A DNA stretch of 64,000 nt from Exiguobacterium sp. s124 (lineage in GTDB: Bacteria > Bacillota > Bacilli > Exiguobacteriales > Exiguobacteriaceae): NCBI RefSeq assembly GCF_018617485.1, contig NZ_JACSKH010000001.1, positions 372,001-436,000 of the forward strand, in the 5' to 3' direction. Below are positions 39,936-48,786 of this stretch, one piece after another. Position 1 is the stretch's first letter; each line of letters begins with the position of its first letter. The notes beneath the pieces are model-generated. The model searched no databases and was not told the origin of the DNA. It worked only from the letters and a program-made list of their open reading frames with translations. The translations under genes and the position numbers were made by a program.

Positions 39936-41152
39936 GTCGCATATCCTCCTTTCAGAGTTGAACGAATCGCTTTCGGTGTGGCTGCGATGACGACAAACGT
40001 ATTGAGCATCCAATAAACAGCCGGATACCATGCGGCCCATACATAGTAGCGGAATACATTATCGTATTTCGCATCATTCCAAAGAGAGATGATTAATTGA
40101 ATATGACTGATCAACACGAGAGCGAACGAGTTATATGTGAACCAAATCAGCATGTCTTGGATCGTATCAGCCGTGATGAGTAGATAGAGCGTGACGATGA
40201 GCCAAGCATAAGCCCAAATGACACTGATGACTTGTTCAATATAGACCGGCCAAATTCGGCGTTGTCGCCAATCTTTGAAAATGTCGAAGTGACGTAAGAC
40301 GACTTCTTGTCCACCTTGAGACCAACGAACGCGCTGTCGCCAAATGCCGGATAGTGATTCAGGTACAAGCATCCAACAAAGTGCTCGTGGTTCGTAACGA
40401 ATATCCCAAAACTTTCGTTGGAGCTTCCAAGAGACGGCGATATCTTCAGTGATCATGTCGCGGTCCCATAATCCGACAGAGAGCAATGCCTTCTTCCGGA
40501 ACATCACGATGACCCCGGAGACGGTCATGATTTTACCCATGACACGTTGCGTCCGTTTGATTGAACCAATAATGGAAGCATACTCGACGATTTGCATCCG
40601 ACTGAGTAGCGTGTCTCGGTTTCGAATACGAGGGTTACCCGTCACTGCACCGACACGCTCTCCCTTTTCAAGGAAGTGACGCACGAGGTAGTAAGGCGCC
40701 TCCTCTGATAAAAACGCATCTGAATCGACGCAAAGCAAATATTCGGAATGAGCGGCATGCGCGGCCATATGTAGCGCATTGGCTTTTCCACGGTTTTCAT
40801 GACAATCAATGACGCGGAGACGTTCATGTTTATCTGCCAATTCGATTAATATTTTCCCGGTATCATCGGAACTTCCGTCATTTACCGCAATCATTTCTAG
40901 GTTGGGGTATGTGAGATGATTGAGATAGGTAATCGTTTCTTCAATCGTTTCCGCTTCGTTATAACATGGAATCAGAATACTAATCAGTGGCCATTCTCGT
41001 TCGAATAAATCCAATTCTTTCTCTCGTTCTCGGGTCACACTAAATAATAAAGCGCCCGAAATCCAAAATAGAGCCATTACAAATGGGTACCAAAAAACAA
41101 ACTGAGCCATTGGTTCAATCCAAGGGGCGAATTCTAGTAGATAAAAGGTCAT
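39893..41152 (-). CDS. icaA: poly-beta-1,6-N-acetylglucosamine synthase, IcaA/PgaC-like
   Basis: This processive GT2 membrane synthase polymerises UDP-GlcNAc into PNAG. The 419-residue protein has N-terminal helices, then IPCYNEAET, VNDGSSDDTG, the DXD-type VDSDAF, the ITEDIA acid and QRVRW. Three further helices form the C-terminal half. The start at 41152 follows AGAGGAGCC. It is the first gene of icaADB; no icaC (acyltransferase) and no icaR are in the window. Confidence 0.92.
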   Translation of the reverse strand: MTFYLLEFAPWIEPMAQFVFWYPFVMALFWISGALLFSVTREREKELDLFEREWPLISILIPCYNEAETIEETITYLNHLTYPNLEMIAVNDGSSDDTGKILIELADKHERLRVIDCHENRGKANALHMAAHAAHSEYLLCVDSDAFLSEEAPYYLVRHFLEKGERVGAVTGNPRIRNRDTLLSRMQIVEYASIIGSIKRTQRVMGKIMTVSGVIVMFRKKALLSVGLWDRDMITEDIAVSWKLQRKFWDIRYEPRALCWMLVPESLSGIWRQRVRWSQGGQEVVLRHFDIFKDWRQRRIWPVYIEQVISVIWAYAWLIVTLYLLITADTIQDMLIWFTYNSFALVLISHIQLIISLWNDAKYDNVFRYYVWAAWYPAVYWMLNTFVVIAATPKAIRSTLKGGYATWNSPDRGTRRSSL

Positions 41153-41229
41153 TTGCTGGCTCCTCTCTATCGAAAAATAACACATGTGCGGACAAGGGAA
41201 TTCGTATAAAATAATATGGATATTTCTAC

Positions 41230-41235
41230 ATTATA
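41230..41235 (-). promoter_or_regulatory. candidate -10 box of the ica operon
   Basis: A perfect TATAAT on the minus strand lies 78 bases before icaA. No good -35 is visible at 16-18 bases, which may mean activator dependence. The rest of 41153-41409 holds no gene that I can support. Confidence 0.4.
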
Positions 41236-41409
41236 CTAGATGTTGATCTTGTTTTACGATTATCTATTTCAAAAATAGGTAATATTTTAGGTTAGGAATG
41301 ACGCGTCTGAGTACTAGAACAATTCATCTTGTTCTATAGAGGAATAGAAGTTGTTCACAGCGTATTCATGTATCACGAGAAGGAATTTTACAAGCTTTCT
41401 CGAATAGGA

Positions 41410-41446
41410 CAAAAAGAAGAAGCGCCCGACCGAGGTCAAACACTTC
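41410..41446 (-). terminator. terminator overlapping the end of the small membrane protein gene
   Basis: On the minus strand a 13-bp stem (several G-U pairs; arms 41434-41446 and 41419-41431) is followed by TTCTTTTTG. The stop codon lies inside the 5' arm. Confidence 0.72.
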
Positions 41447-41675
41447 TCTTCATTTGCTGTTTTCGATCGCGCTGTACTTTCCAAATCACCGATATGATAA
41501 CAATCAAGATTGGTGCGAATATCCATGGCTGAGCTTCTAAGATTGAAACCAGTTCAAAAATCGAAAGCCAACCACTCACCATCATCAATACAAGTAGAAA
41601 GGTTTTCAGTCCCCCCCGGACTGGAAGCCAAAAATAAACTAATAAAGTCACCAAAAAGAAAGCGATTAAGCCCAT
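41436..41675 (-). CDS. small hypothetical membrane protein
   Basis: A 79-residue protein with three hydrophobic segments (about 3-18, 23-40 and 47-66) and a basic C terminus (KVQRDRKQQMKRSV). I chose the ATG at 41675 because AAAGGA lies 8 bases upstream. It has its own terminator. I do not recognise a family. The gap from 41676 to ugd holds a possible minus-strand TATAAT at 41708-41713. Confidence 0.6.
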   Translation of the reverse strand: MGLIAFFLVTLLVYFWLPVRGGLKTFLLVLMMVSGWLSIFELVSILEAQPWIFAPILIVIISVIWKVQRDRKQQMKRSV

Positions 41676-41800
41676 GCGGTTTGTCCTTTCACCCATCATT
41701 TTGACTCATTATAGCAAAGAACATCGAGAGAGTGTTAGAAGCTTCACTTCTTGAGTGTGTTTGGTTACGCTTAGGAAAGATGATTGAAGGAGGAACTGAT

Positions 41801-43042
41801 GTGAAATTTGGAATTATAGGCTTAGGATATGTCGGATTGGCGACACTATGCGGATTGGCCAAAGCGGGTCATGAGGTCATCGGGGTCGAGACGCACCAAG
41901 GGAAGTTAGGTCTCCTGAAGAGTGGTCATCCTCCATTCCACGAACCGGGCATGGCGGACGTGTTACAAGAGCACGCCGATCAAATCACGTTGACCGACGA
42001 AATCGCAAATACGGAGCACGTCGACTATTTAATTCTCGCAGTTGGCACTCCAAGTAAGCCTGATGGAAGTTGTGACCTCTTTTATATCGAAACGGCTCTT
42101 TCAGAATTAAAGACGAAGCACAAAGTTGTCATTCGTAGCTCGGTCCCACCTGGCACGACGGATTTGTTGAAAATCATGTATCCGTCTCATACGTTTGCGA
42201 TTGTACCTGAGTTTTTACAAGAAGGGCGCGCCCTCGCAGATGTGATGAAACCACATCGTGTCGTCATTGGATGTGAGGATCTTGAAGTCGCCGAGGAATT
42301 AGCGGGGATTTATGGTCGACTCGGTGTTCCGCTCATCTGTACGACGCCGATCAATGCCGAGCTCATCAAATACGCCTCGAACGCCTTTTTGGCGACAAAG
42401 ATCAGCTTCATGAACGACTTATCTCGTCTAGCCGATGAGGCAGGTGCGGACATCATGACGATTGCAGATGGGATGGGACTCGATCCTCGCATCGGACGCT
42501 CGTTCCTCAATGCTGGAATCGGATATGGGGGCTCTTGTTTCCCGAAAGATATGGATGCGCTTCTTCATGTCGCAAAAGAAAACGACGTGAATCTTCGCGT
42601 CATCAAGGCGGCAGTGAAAGTGAATGATACACAAGCAGAGTACGTATTATCGAAACTTCATCTAGAGCCTAAGACGCGTGTCGCCATTCTCGGTCTGGCG
42701 TTCAAACCAGGAACGGATGATATGCGGGATGCGCCGTCGATTCTACTCGCACACCATATGGTCGCCCGAAATGTTGAGGTCATCGGTTATGATCCGATCG
42801 CCACGTGGGAATACCCACAAGCGGCTTCTGTAGAAGAAGCTTTGAAGGGTGCGGATTATGCGATTCTCGTCACGGAATGGGAGGAGCTCGTCAACTTGGC
42901 ACCCGAGGCCTTCTCAGGTATGCGCCAACGTCGATTACTCGATGCGCGGAATGCGTGGAAATTTGCGCGTGACCCAGGTGACGTTTCGTACGAAGGCATT
43001 GGTCGGATGCAACGTCCGTCCAACACGCCGACATCCAATTGA
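41801..43042 (+). CDS. ugd: UDP-glucose 6-dehydrogenase
   Basis: The enzyme oxidises UDP-glucose to UDP-glucuronate with two NAD, supplying an acidic sugar. The 413-residue protein has GIIGLGYVG, the catalytic cysteine C246 in GYGGSCFPKD and the C-terminal LGLAFKPGTDDMRDAPS. The true start is GTG 41801, 7 bases after GAAGGAGG; the frame is open further upstream without a ribosome site. It stands alone with its own terminator, between the polysaccharide loci it probably serves. Confidence 0.93.
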   Translation: MKFGIIGLGYVGLATLCGLAKAGHEVIGVETHQGKLGLLKSGHPPFHEPGMADVLQEHADQITLTDEIANTEHVDYLILAVGTPSKPDGSCDLFYIETALSELKTKHKVVIRSSVPPGTTDLLKIMYPSHTFAIVPEFLQEGRALADVMKPHRVVIGCEDLEVAEELAGIYGRLGVPLICTTPINAELIKYASNAFLATKISFMNDLSRLADEAGADIMTIADGMGLDPRIGRSFLNAGIGYGGSCFPKDMDALLHVAKENDVNLRVIKAAVKVNDTQAEYVLSKLHLEPKTRVAILGLAFKPGTDDMRDAPSILLAHHMVARNVEVIGYDPIATWEYPQAASVEEALKGADYAILVTEWEELVNLAPEAFSGMRQRRLLDARNAWKFARDPGDVSYEGIGRMQRPSNTPTSN

Positions 43043-43048
43043 TTTTTC

Positions 43049-43081
43049 AGAGGACCGTTTCGATGAGCGGTCCTCTTTTTG
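43049..43081 (+). terminator. terminator of ugd
   Basis: The stem AGAGGACCG / CGGTCCTCT with a 10-base loop is followed by TTTTTG. Confidence 0.9.
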
Positions 43082-43139
43082 TGTGGGGTGAATCTTTTGC
43101 GAGACTTTTGACGTAAATGAAGATGAGGAGGGGAGGCAG

Positions 43140-43868
43140 ATGTGGATTCTTGTATTGGTTGCCATCATCGTCATCACGCTAGGCTTCGCAGTAGACCGGC
43201 TCGGATGGCACGATTTGATTTCAGGATACAATACGATGTCGAGAGAGAAGAAGGACCGGGTGAATATCAAAAAAGTGGCGCGTCTTGTTGCTTGGATGTG
43301 TTACGGGATTGGTGCGATCTTTCTCATCATTGCGCTCATCGAGGGATTTGAATTGGATATCCCGCTTGCCCCGTTCTTCTTGGTCATCATCGTCTTCATT
43401 GTTGTGATGCTTTGGCGTATGCAACGCTATGACGGCAATATCTATGACGAATCCGGAGGTTTAAGACCGGGTGGGAAAAAACGTCTTATCCCGATTGTCA
43501 TCGTCTCCGTCGTCTTGCTCGTCGGCGTGCCAGCGCTCCTGTTTTGGTTCAGTCAACCGACCGACGTGACTGTGACAGACTCCACCATTGTCATTGAAGG
43601 GAGCTACGGACGTGAGATCCCGTTTGATGAACTTGAGGACGTGACGTGGACGACGTTACCAGACATCGCTCGGCGGACGAACGGGGCGGATTCAGGCTCA
43701 CGTCTGACGGGGCATTTTCGGACGGAGGCAGGGGAGGATGTGCTTCTCTTTATCGACCGTGATGTCAAGCCGGTCATTCGCCTCGATTGGTCGGAAGAAC
43801 CGATTTATCTGAATCAGTCCTCGGCAGAAGCGACGAGGGAGTTATATAAGGACATTCGTTCTCGCTGA
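43140..43868 (+). CDS. DUF3784-type membrane protein with C-terminal PH-like region
   Basis: A 242-residue protein with four hydrophobic segments (about 2-18, 50-68, 75-93 and 115-135). The N-terminal half carries DLISGYNTMSREKKDRV, the recognisable signature of DUF3784 proteins. The C-terminal 100 residues, outside or inside the membrane, look beta-rich and may be a bacterial PH-like domain. Function is unknown. The GAGGAGGGGAGG ribosome site is strong. Confidence 0.7.
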   Translation: MWILVLVAIIVITLGFAVDRLGWHDLISGYNTMSREKKDRVNIKKVARLVAWMCYGIGAIFLIIALIEGFELDIPLAPFFLVIIVFIVVMLWRMQRYDGNIYDESGGLRPGGKKRLIPIVIVSVVLLVGVPALLFWFSQPTDVTVTDSTIVIEGSYGREIPFDELEDVTWTTLPDIARRTNGADSGSRLTGHFRTEAGEDVLLFIDRDVKPVIRLDWSEEPIYLNQSSAEATRELYKDIRSR

Positions 43869-43871
43869 AGA

Positions 43872-43898
43872 AAGGGACACTCATTTCGAGTGTCCCTT
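43872..43898 (-). terminator. hairpin at the convergent gene ends
   Basis: The perfect 11-bp stem AAGGGACACTC / GAGTGTCCCTT is followed on the minus strand by TTCTTC. The stop codon of the GGDEF-EAL gene lies in it. It may also block the convergent DUF3784 transcript. Confidence 0.78.
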
Positions 43899-46577
43899 CG
43901 TGTTGACCCATGATTCAAATGAAACCGCATCAAGAGCGGGTGAGAAGTAATAGCCTTGTCCGAGTTCGACCCCTTCACGGATCATCCGCGATAAGTCACT
44001 CTCGGTCTCGATCCCTTCAGCGAGAGCGGTGAGCTCTTGCTCGTTCGCAAAGCGCGAGACGGCACGTAAGAAAGACGTGCTCTCTTTCGCTTTTCCACTT
44101 ACGTACATACGGTCGATTTTCACTTCCTGAATCGGTAAATGCCAAATCGCTTCGAATGAGGCGTACCCCGTACCGAAGTCATCAATCGAGAGGCAATACC
44201 CGAGGTCGGCGATATCTTCCAAGCGCTCTAGCTCACTCGCATACGACATGATATCCGATGACTCGGTCAATTCAATTTTCAAGCGGTCCGGTAACCATGG
44301 ATACGATTCAATCGAATCACGAAGCTTTGTCACAATCGATGGATCGACGGAGTGGGCCGACAAGTTGAACGATAAGGAGATGTCTTCAAATATCGTTCCT
44401 TGCCATGCGACGAGCTGTTCAATCGTCAGGTCGAGGATGTTGTGTGACAACCAAAGGATTTGATCAGATCGTTCAGCGATGCGAATGAACTCGTTCGGAG
44501 GAATGACCCCGATTTCTGGATGAGTCCATCGGGCGAGCACTTCCGCTCCGACAACGCGTCCTGTTTTTAGTTCGACTTGTGGCTGATAAGCGACCGTCAA
44601 CTCACCTTTTCGAATCGCATCGGGAAGCGCCTGTTCAATTATGGCGGCGAGTTGCATCTGAGCCAAGATATCCGAGTCATACCAAACCGAGGGCGTGCGT
44701 GTCTCTTTCGCGTGTTGCAAGGCTTTCATCGCCTCGAACAAGCAATCGTTATATGCAGGTTTCGTCTCGGTCGCACCAATTTGGATGTGCACGTTTTGTC
44801 GTTTGTAGTTGACAATCAATTCGGTTGGGAACAGTTCCATCAGTTCATGTTCATCCTCAGCAGTGAACCCTTTGACGTATAGCATGAACATGTCATCCCG
44901 ATATCGACCGAAGAGATGGTGCGCATATTTGGATAAACGGGTTTCGACAGCACGTGCAAACTCAGTCATGAGGAGGTCCGCATAGGCAGGGTCGTACCAG
45001 TCGACGAGATGATGATAGTCGTGCACTCGGATGAGGATGAACGCCCCTTCAATCTCTTGTCGCTCCCACTTCTGGATGAATCCATACTCGTTATAGAGAT
45101 TGGTCGCTAAATCGAAGCGGACGAGTCGGTCGACCTTTCGTTCTCGTTCGACTCGATCGGTCTCGTCTTCGACAATCAAATAATACGTCAGTTTTTCTTC
45201 CCGCTTGAGCGGAGTCAGTTTGATGTTCAAATATCTGGTGTGTTCACCCTTTAAATGAATGATGAACTGAGCGCTCGTTCCTTGATCAGCTACACCCTCG
45301 AGCGCTTGTTCGAACAAACGGCGTCCAGTTTCGGTGAACAGTTGATTGATTTCATATAAGTTTCGGTCTCCAAAAAATTGACGGAACATCTCGTTTCGTT
45401 CCATCAGATTATACGAGTCGTCCATTAAAGCGATGGCGAGTCCCGTCTCAGAGAAGAGCGAAGACCAACGTTCGTGATAGCGTACGAGTTCCTGGGAACG
45501 ATTTTCGAGCTCGTGGACGGTGGAATGAACACTTGCCGCAATCTCACGGAGTTCGTCCTCGATTCCACGAAAATCGTGTGTTTTCGGGAACGTCGCTTCG
45601 ACCGGATCTAAACTCGGATCGATGGCGAGCGCACGTGCCTTCAGATGTGCCAAGTCGTGATTGTATCGTTTTCGTGTATAGTAGAGCAGAAAAATGAGTC
45701 CGAGCGATAAGAAGAGCGTCACAACAAATGATGTCGTGGCAAGGATTCGATAATGTTTACTCTCTTCTCGTAACATCGTCTCAGACGTAGAACGAATCGA
45801 GCGAAGGGCAGCGTATGCATCTTCATAGACGTTCGTTGAATTGACGTAACGAGCTTCAAGAGAAGCTTCACTACTTGCCATATTGGCAAATGACTGACCG
45901 CTCTCCGCCACATCGATGACCGCTTTTATTTGCAGTGATTCGTTTTGATTGATGATTTTTTGAATGATTGTCGCTTCATTGACGATCAAATCAACGGTGC
46001 TTGTCAATTGGTCCTCGTCAATCGGCTCTTGAAACAATGTATCACCACTGCGCGTGAGCAACGACTGCATCCGCATGATTGCATCCGTCAGCTCATATGT
46101 CGCATTCGGTTGATTAGTTTGTTCAAGCGCCTGATAGAGCCAGCGGCGATTGATTGAACTGATGACGTCAGACGGGACTGCTTCGAACTCTTCTGCATCG
46201 AGAATACGTTCTAATTCGTTCGAGAATGTTTGAAGTGTCTTTCGTTCTCGTTCGTTCACTCCGGACTCAAAGTCTTTCTGTAGTCGTTCATTGTATTGAA
46301 GTACGCGTTCCTTATATGGGGTGGACAGGAATGATGTCGCCTGGTTCGATTGCTCCTCATATCGAGTCGCCGCTTCGAACAAGGTGACATACGCTTCGAC
46401 ACCAGCCAGGTTCGCTGCCTGATTCAAGTTCGTAATCGTCTTGTCAATCGCTTCTTGTTTTTCATGCCAGTAATAACTCGTCCCGAGTCCGAATAACAGG
46501 ACACCGATGAGACAAGCGATTGCCAGTGCCATCGTGTAGGTACGGTATGGAATTTTAGCAAAACGGGGTTGCCCCAT
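43881..46577 (-). CDS. membrane GGDEF-EAL protein, predicted c-di-GMP phosphodiesterase
   Basis: An 898-residue signalling protein: membrane helix (15-38), a long extracytoplasmic helical sensor (about 40-295), a second helix (297-318), a PAS-like segment (about 370-480), GGDEF (about 485-620) and EAL (about 640-890). The GGDEF motif reads YRDDMF and is inactive. The EAL domain keeps GAEVLARW, NLSAHS, ELTES, DDFGTG, KIDR and AEGIET, so c-di-GMP hydrolysis is expected. I start at 46577 where AAAAGGAGGTG is well placed. It is a single gene near two exopolysaccharide systems. Confidence 0.9.
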   Translation of the reverse strand: MGQPRFAKIPYRTYTMALAIACLIGVLLFGLGTSYYWHEKQEAIDKTITNLNQAANLAGVEAYVTLFEAATRYEEQSNQATSFLSTPYKERVLQYNERLQKDFESGVNERERKTLQTFSNELERILDAEEFEAVPSDVISSINRRWLYQALEQTNQPNATYELTDAIMRMQSLLTRSGDTLFQEPIDEDQLTSTVDLIVNEATIIQKIINQNESLQIKAVIDVAESGQSFANMASSEASLEARYVNSTNVYEDAYAALRSIRSTSETMLREESKHYRILATTSFVVTLFLSLGLIFLLYYTRKRYNHDLAHLKARALAIDPSLDPVEATFPKTHDFRGIEDELREIAASVHSTVHELENRSQELVRYHERWSSLFSETGLAIALMDDSYNLMERNEMFRQFFGDRNLYEINQLFTETGRRLFEQALEGVADQGTSAQFIIHLKGEHTRYLNIKLTPLKREEKLTYYLIVEDETDRVERERKVDRLVRFDLATNLYNEYGFIQKWERQEIEGAFILIRVHDYHHLVDWYDPAYADLLMTEFARAVETRLSKYAHHLFGRYRDDMFMLYVKGFTAEDEHELMELFPTELIVNYKRQNVHIQIGATETKPAYNDCLFEAMKALQHAKETRTPSVWYDSDILAQMQLAAIIEQALPDAIRKGELTVAYQPQVELKTGRVVGAEVLARWTHPEIGVIPPNEFIRIAERSDQILWLSHNILDLTIEQLVAWQGTIFEDISLSFNLSAHSVDPSIVTKLRDSIESYPWLPDRLKIELTESSDIMSYASELERLEDIADLGYCLSIDDFGTGYASFEAIWHLPIQEVKIDRMYVSGKAKESTSFLRAVSRFANEQELTALAEGIETESDLSRMIREGVELGQGYYFSPALDAVSFESWVNTKGHSK

Positions 46578-46649
46578 CCTGCACCTCCTTTTTTCCTTCA
46601 TCATACTTCCGAATTCGGGTCGTGAGATGAAATTCCTGCAAAACGAAAG

Positions 46650-46675
46650 AAAAACCCGACTTTCGTCGGGTTTTG
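46650..46675 (-). terminator. terminator of the NlpC/P60 gene
   Basis: The stem AAAACCCGAC / GTCGGGTTTT with a 4-base loop ends in T on both strands. It lies 15 bases beyond the minus-strand stop. Confidence 0.9.
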
Positions 46676-46689
46676 TAGCGTGACAAAAG

Positions 46690-48492
46690 TCACGGTCGTT
46701 TATAACCGATTAAGCGTGATTGCCAATACGGTTCTTGAATTTTATTGTAGCCGAGTCCTGAAGAACCGGAATGAATGAACGTATTTGCATCAATCATAAT
46801 ACCCATATGAGATGGACCAGCTGTGTACGTGTTCTCGAAGAACACAAGGTCACCTGCTTTTGGAGTAAATGATGTACTTAACTGTTGGCCAAAATAAGAC
46901 CCGGTCCAATAATTATATACGTTTGTTCTCGGAATAGAGACACCAGCTTGATTAAATACATAGTAAATAAGACCAGAACAATCAAATCCTCCGTTTGCTG
47001 GACTAGACGAAGCCCATACATAAGGAGATCCTACATATTTTTGAGCAATCGCAATCGTGGCAAGTCGTGTAGCTTGGGCACTTTGACCGTTGATTTGAGT
47101 GACATAGGACTTGTGGATGTAGCCGGCTGATGTCCGATAATGGGTTGATGTTTCACCGATTACATTTAAAAGTTCTCCTCTGACGGTAGAACCGACAACT
47201 TGACTTGACTCATTTGCCTGAGCGCGAATGACGGTCGGACGATACGTATAAAAAGAATGTTGATCATATGTTCCTTCGACCCAAGATGGAGATTCAGTTG
47301 AATTTTTTGAGACCGACTTAACATAAGAGGAAGATACGAACCCGGTCGTATTCCCGTAATAAATTTGATGCCAACCGTTTGAAGTTTGAACGACACGCAA
47401 AGTCTGACCTGCCTTGACACTTCCTATTATTGATGAGTTTGTCGTGGCGCTCGAACGGACGTTTAATGATGGGGTGTTAACGACATAGTCAACCTCAGCG
47501 TTTCCGGCTCCGGCATCTCCATCATTTGGAGCAATTGGTTCGGTTGGAGTGGTCGTTGTTTGCTTTAAGTAACCTGCGCTGACATATCCAGATTTTCCGT
47601 TATACGTGACATAGTACCAGCCACCTGACTTTTTCGTAGCGTTAACAGTGGTACCGTTCGGGATTGTCGCGACGAGCGCATAGCCAATCCCGGCCCCTTT
47701 ACGCATATTCAAGTTTGCTGTTGTAACGAACTGTTGATCAAGTGAGTTTTCAGTTGGTGTACTAGGCGTACTAGGTACGGTTGGTGTTGAAGGTGTCGCT
47801 GATCCTGTTGTCGTTAAATATGTATGGGCGACATAACCTGTTCGTGTCCCGTACTTAACTTGTGACCAAGACCCCTCCCGCTTTAAGATCGTGACTGATT
47901 TTCCTTTTGGGATGGTCAGAAGTATACTCGCATTTGTCGAATTTGAAGCACGGAGATTCAAATTGACTGTTGTTTTAGCGGTCGACGTACTAGGCGTCAC
48001 GCTAGGCGGTGTCGTCGGTACGGGTGTTGTTGAGGTAGAAGTCTTTTTCAAATATCCGTTGTGCACCCAGCCCGTTTGGCCACCGTAGCTCACTTTTGTC
48101 CACGTGCCGTTCGTTTGGATTGGCGTGACTACTTTTCCTTTTGGAATCGTCAACAGAATCCGATGAGACGTCCCGGCACCCGAGCGTAAATTCAATGCAT
48201 CGGTTGTCGTCATTTTCGTTGTGCTCGACGGTGTTAACGATGAACCAGATGTTGAACTAGAAGAGCCTTGAGACAGCTTGAGAGTCTGTCCTACTCGAAT
48301 CACATCCGAGTTCAGATTGTTCAATGATTTTAGAGTTGATATAGAAAGATTATAGGAACGGCTGATGGACCACAATGAGTCACCGGATCGCACCGTATGT
48401 GTGCTTGCGGCAGAAGCCTCATCTGCTTGGGCAAGAAAACTAACTGCTGCAATTGCTGCGACTGAGTAGGTGAGAACAGATTTTTGATTCAT
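46690..48492 (-). CDS. secreted LysM-SH3b-NlpC/P60 peptidoglycan endopeptidase
   Basis: A 600-residue cell-wall hydrolase: signal peptide (1-29), one LysM domain (about 31-75), five bacterial SH3 repeats separated by Ser/Thr/Pro linkers (about 90-450) and a C-terminal NlpC/P60 domain (about 470-600). The catalytic cysteine is in FDCSGL, with histidines in SHMGIMI and IHSG. It should cut D-Glu/meso-DAP-type stem peptide bonds. I start at 48492, behind AAAGGAAGTGG. The fifth SH3 repeat is the most diverged. Single gene with terminator. Confidence 0.92.
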   Translation of the reverse strand: MNQKSVLTYSVAAIAAVSFLAQADEASAASTHTVRSGDSLWSISRSYNLSISTLKSLNNLNSDVIRVGQTLKLSQGSSSSTSGSSLTPSSTTKMTTTDALNLRSGAGTSHRILLTIPKGKVVTPIQTNGTWTKVSYGGQTGWVHNGYLKKTSTSTTPVPTTPPSVTPSTSTAKTTVNLNLRASNSTNASILLTIPKGKSVTILKREGSWSQVKYGTRTGYVAHTYLTTTGSATPSTPTVPSTPSTPTENSLDQQFVTTANLNMRKGAGIGYALVATIPNGTTVNATKKSGGWYYVTYNGKSGYVSAGYLKQTTTTPTEPIAPNDGDAGAGNAEVDYVVNTPSLNVRSSATTNSSIIGSVKAGQTLRVVQTSNGWHQIYYGNTTGFVSSSYVKSVSKNSTESPSWVEGTYDQHSFYTYRPTVIRAQANESSQVVGSTVRGELLNVIGETSTHYRTSAGYIHKSYVTQINGQSAQATRLATIAIAQKYVGSPYVWASSSPANGGFDCSGLIYYVFNQAGVSIPRTNVYNYWTGSYFGQQLSTSFTPKAGDLVFFENTYTAGPSHMGIMIDANTFIHSGSSGLGYNKIQEPYWQSRLIGYKRP

Positions 48493-48559
48493 GAAGCCAC
48501 TTCCTTTCTCGAACAACTTATGGTGATGGTTTACAGGCGTATCAATACATTTCCATTCT

Positions 48560-48589
48560 ATTGTACTTGTTATGCAATTTGAGCCGCAA
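48560..48589 (-). promoter_or_regulatory. candidate promoter of the NlpC/P60 gene
   Basis: TTGCGG (48584-48589) and TACAAT (48560-48565) are 18 bases apart on the minus strand, about 70 bases before the start. The rest of the 294-base divergent gap is A/T-rich without a gene. Confidence 0.4.
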
Positions 48590-48786
48590 TGAAATTGACG
48601 ATATTTTCAAAATGCCGTTTCGCAAAAAGGGTCAATATTTTTTTTAGTATGCTTAATTCAAGTTGATTTTTTAAAAAATGTAATGTCTAGGTAACCATTG
48701 ACTTTCTGTTGAATTTTGGAAAACGTGAAATAAAAAAATTCATGCTATTATAAGGTCAAATTCAAAAATGATGAGGTAGAAGACTG

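Noticed and set aside
46682-46691. GACTTTTGTC core on the minus strand as another copy of the 56378 motif
   Set aside because: It lies at the stop codon of the NlpC/P60 gene, before no gene start, and only the 10-base core matches.
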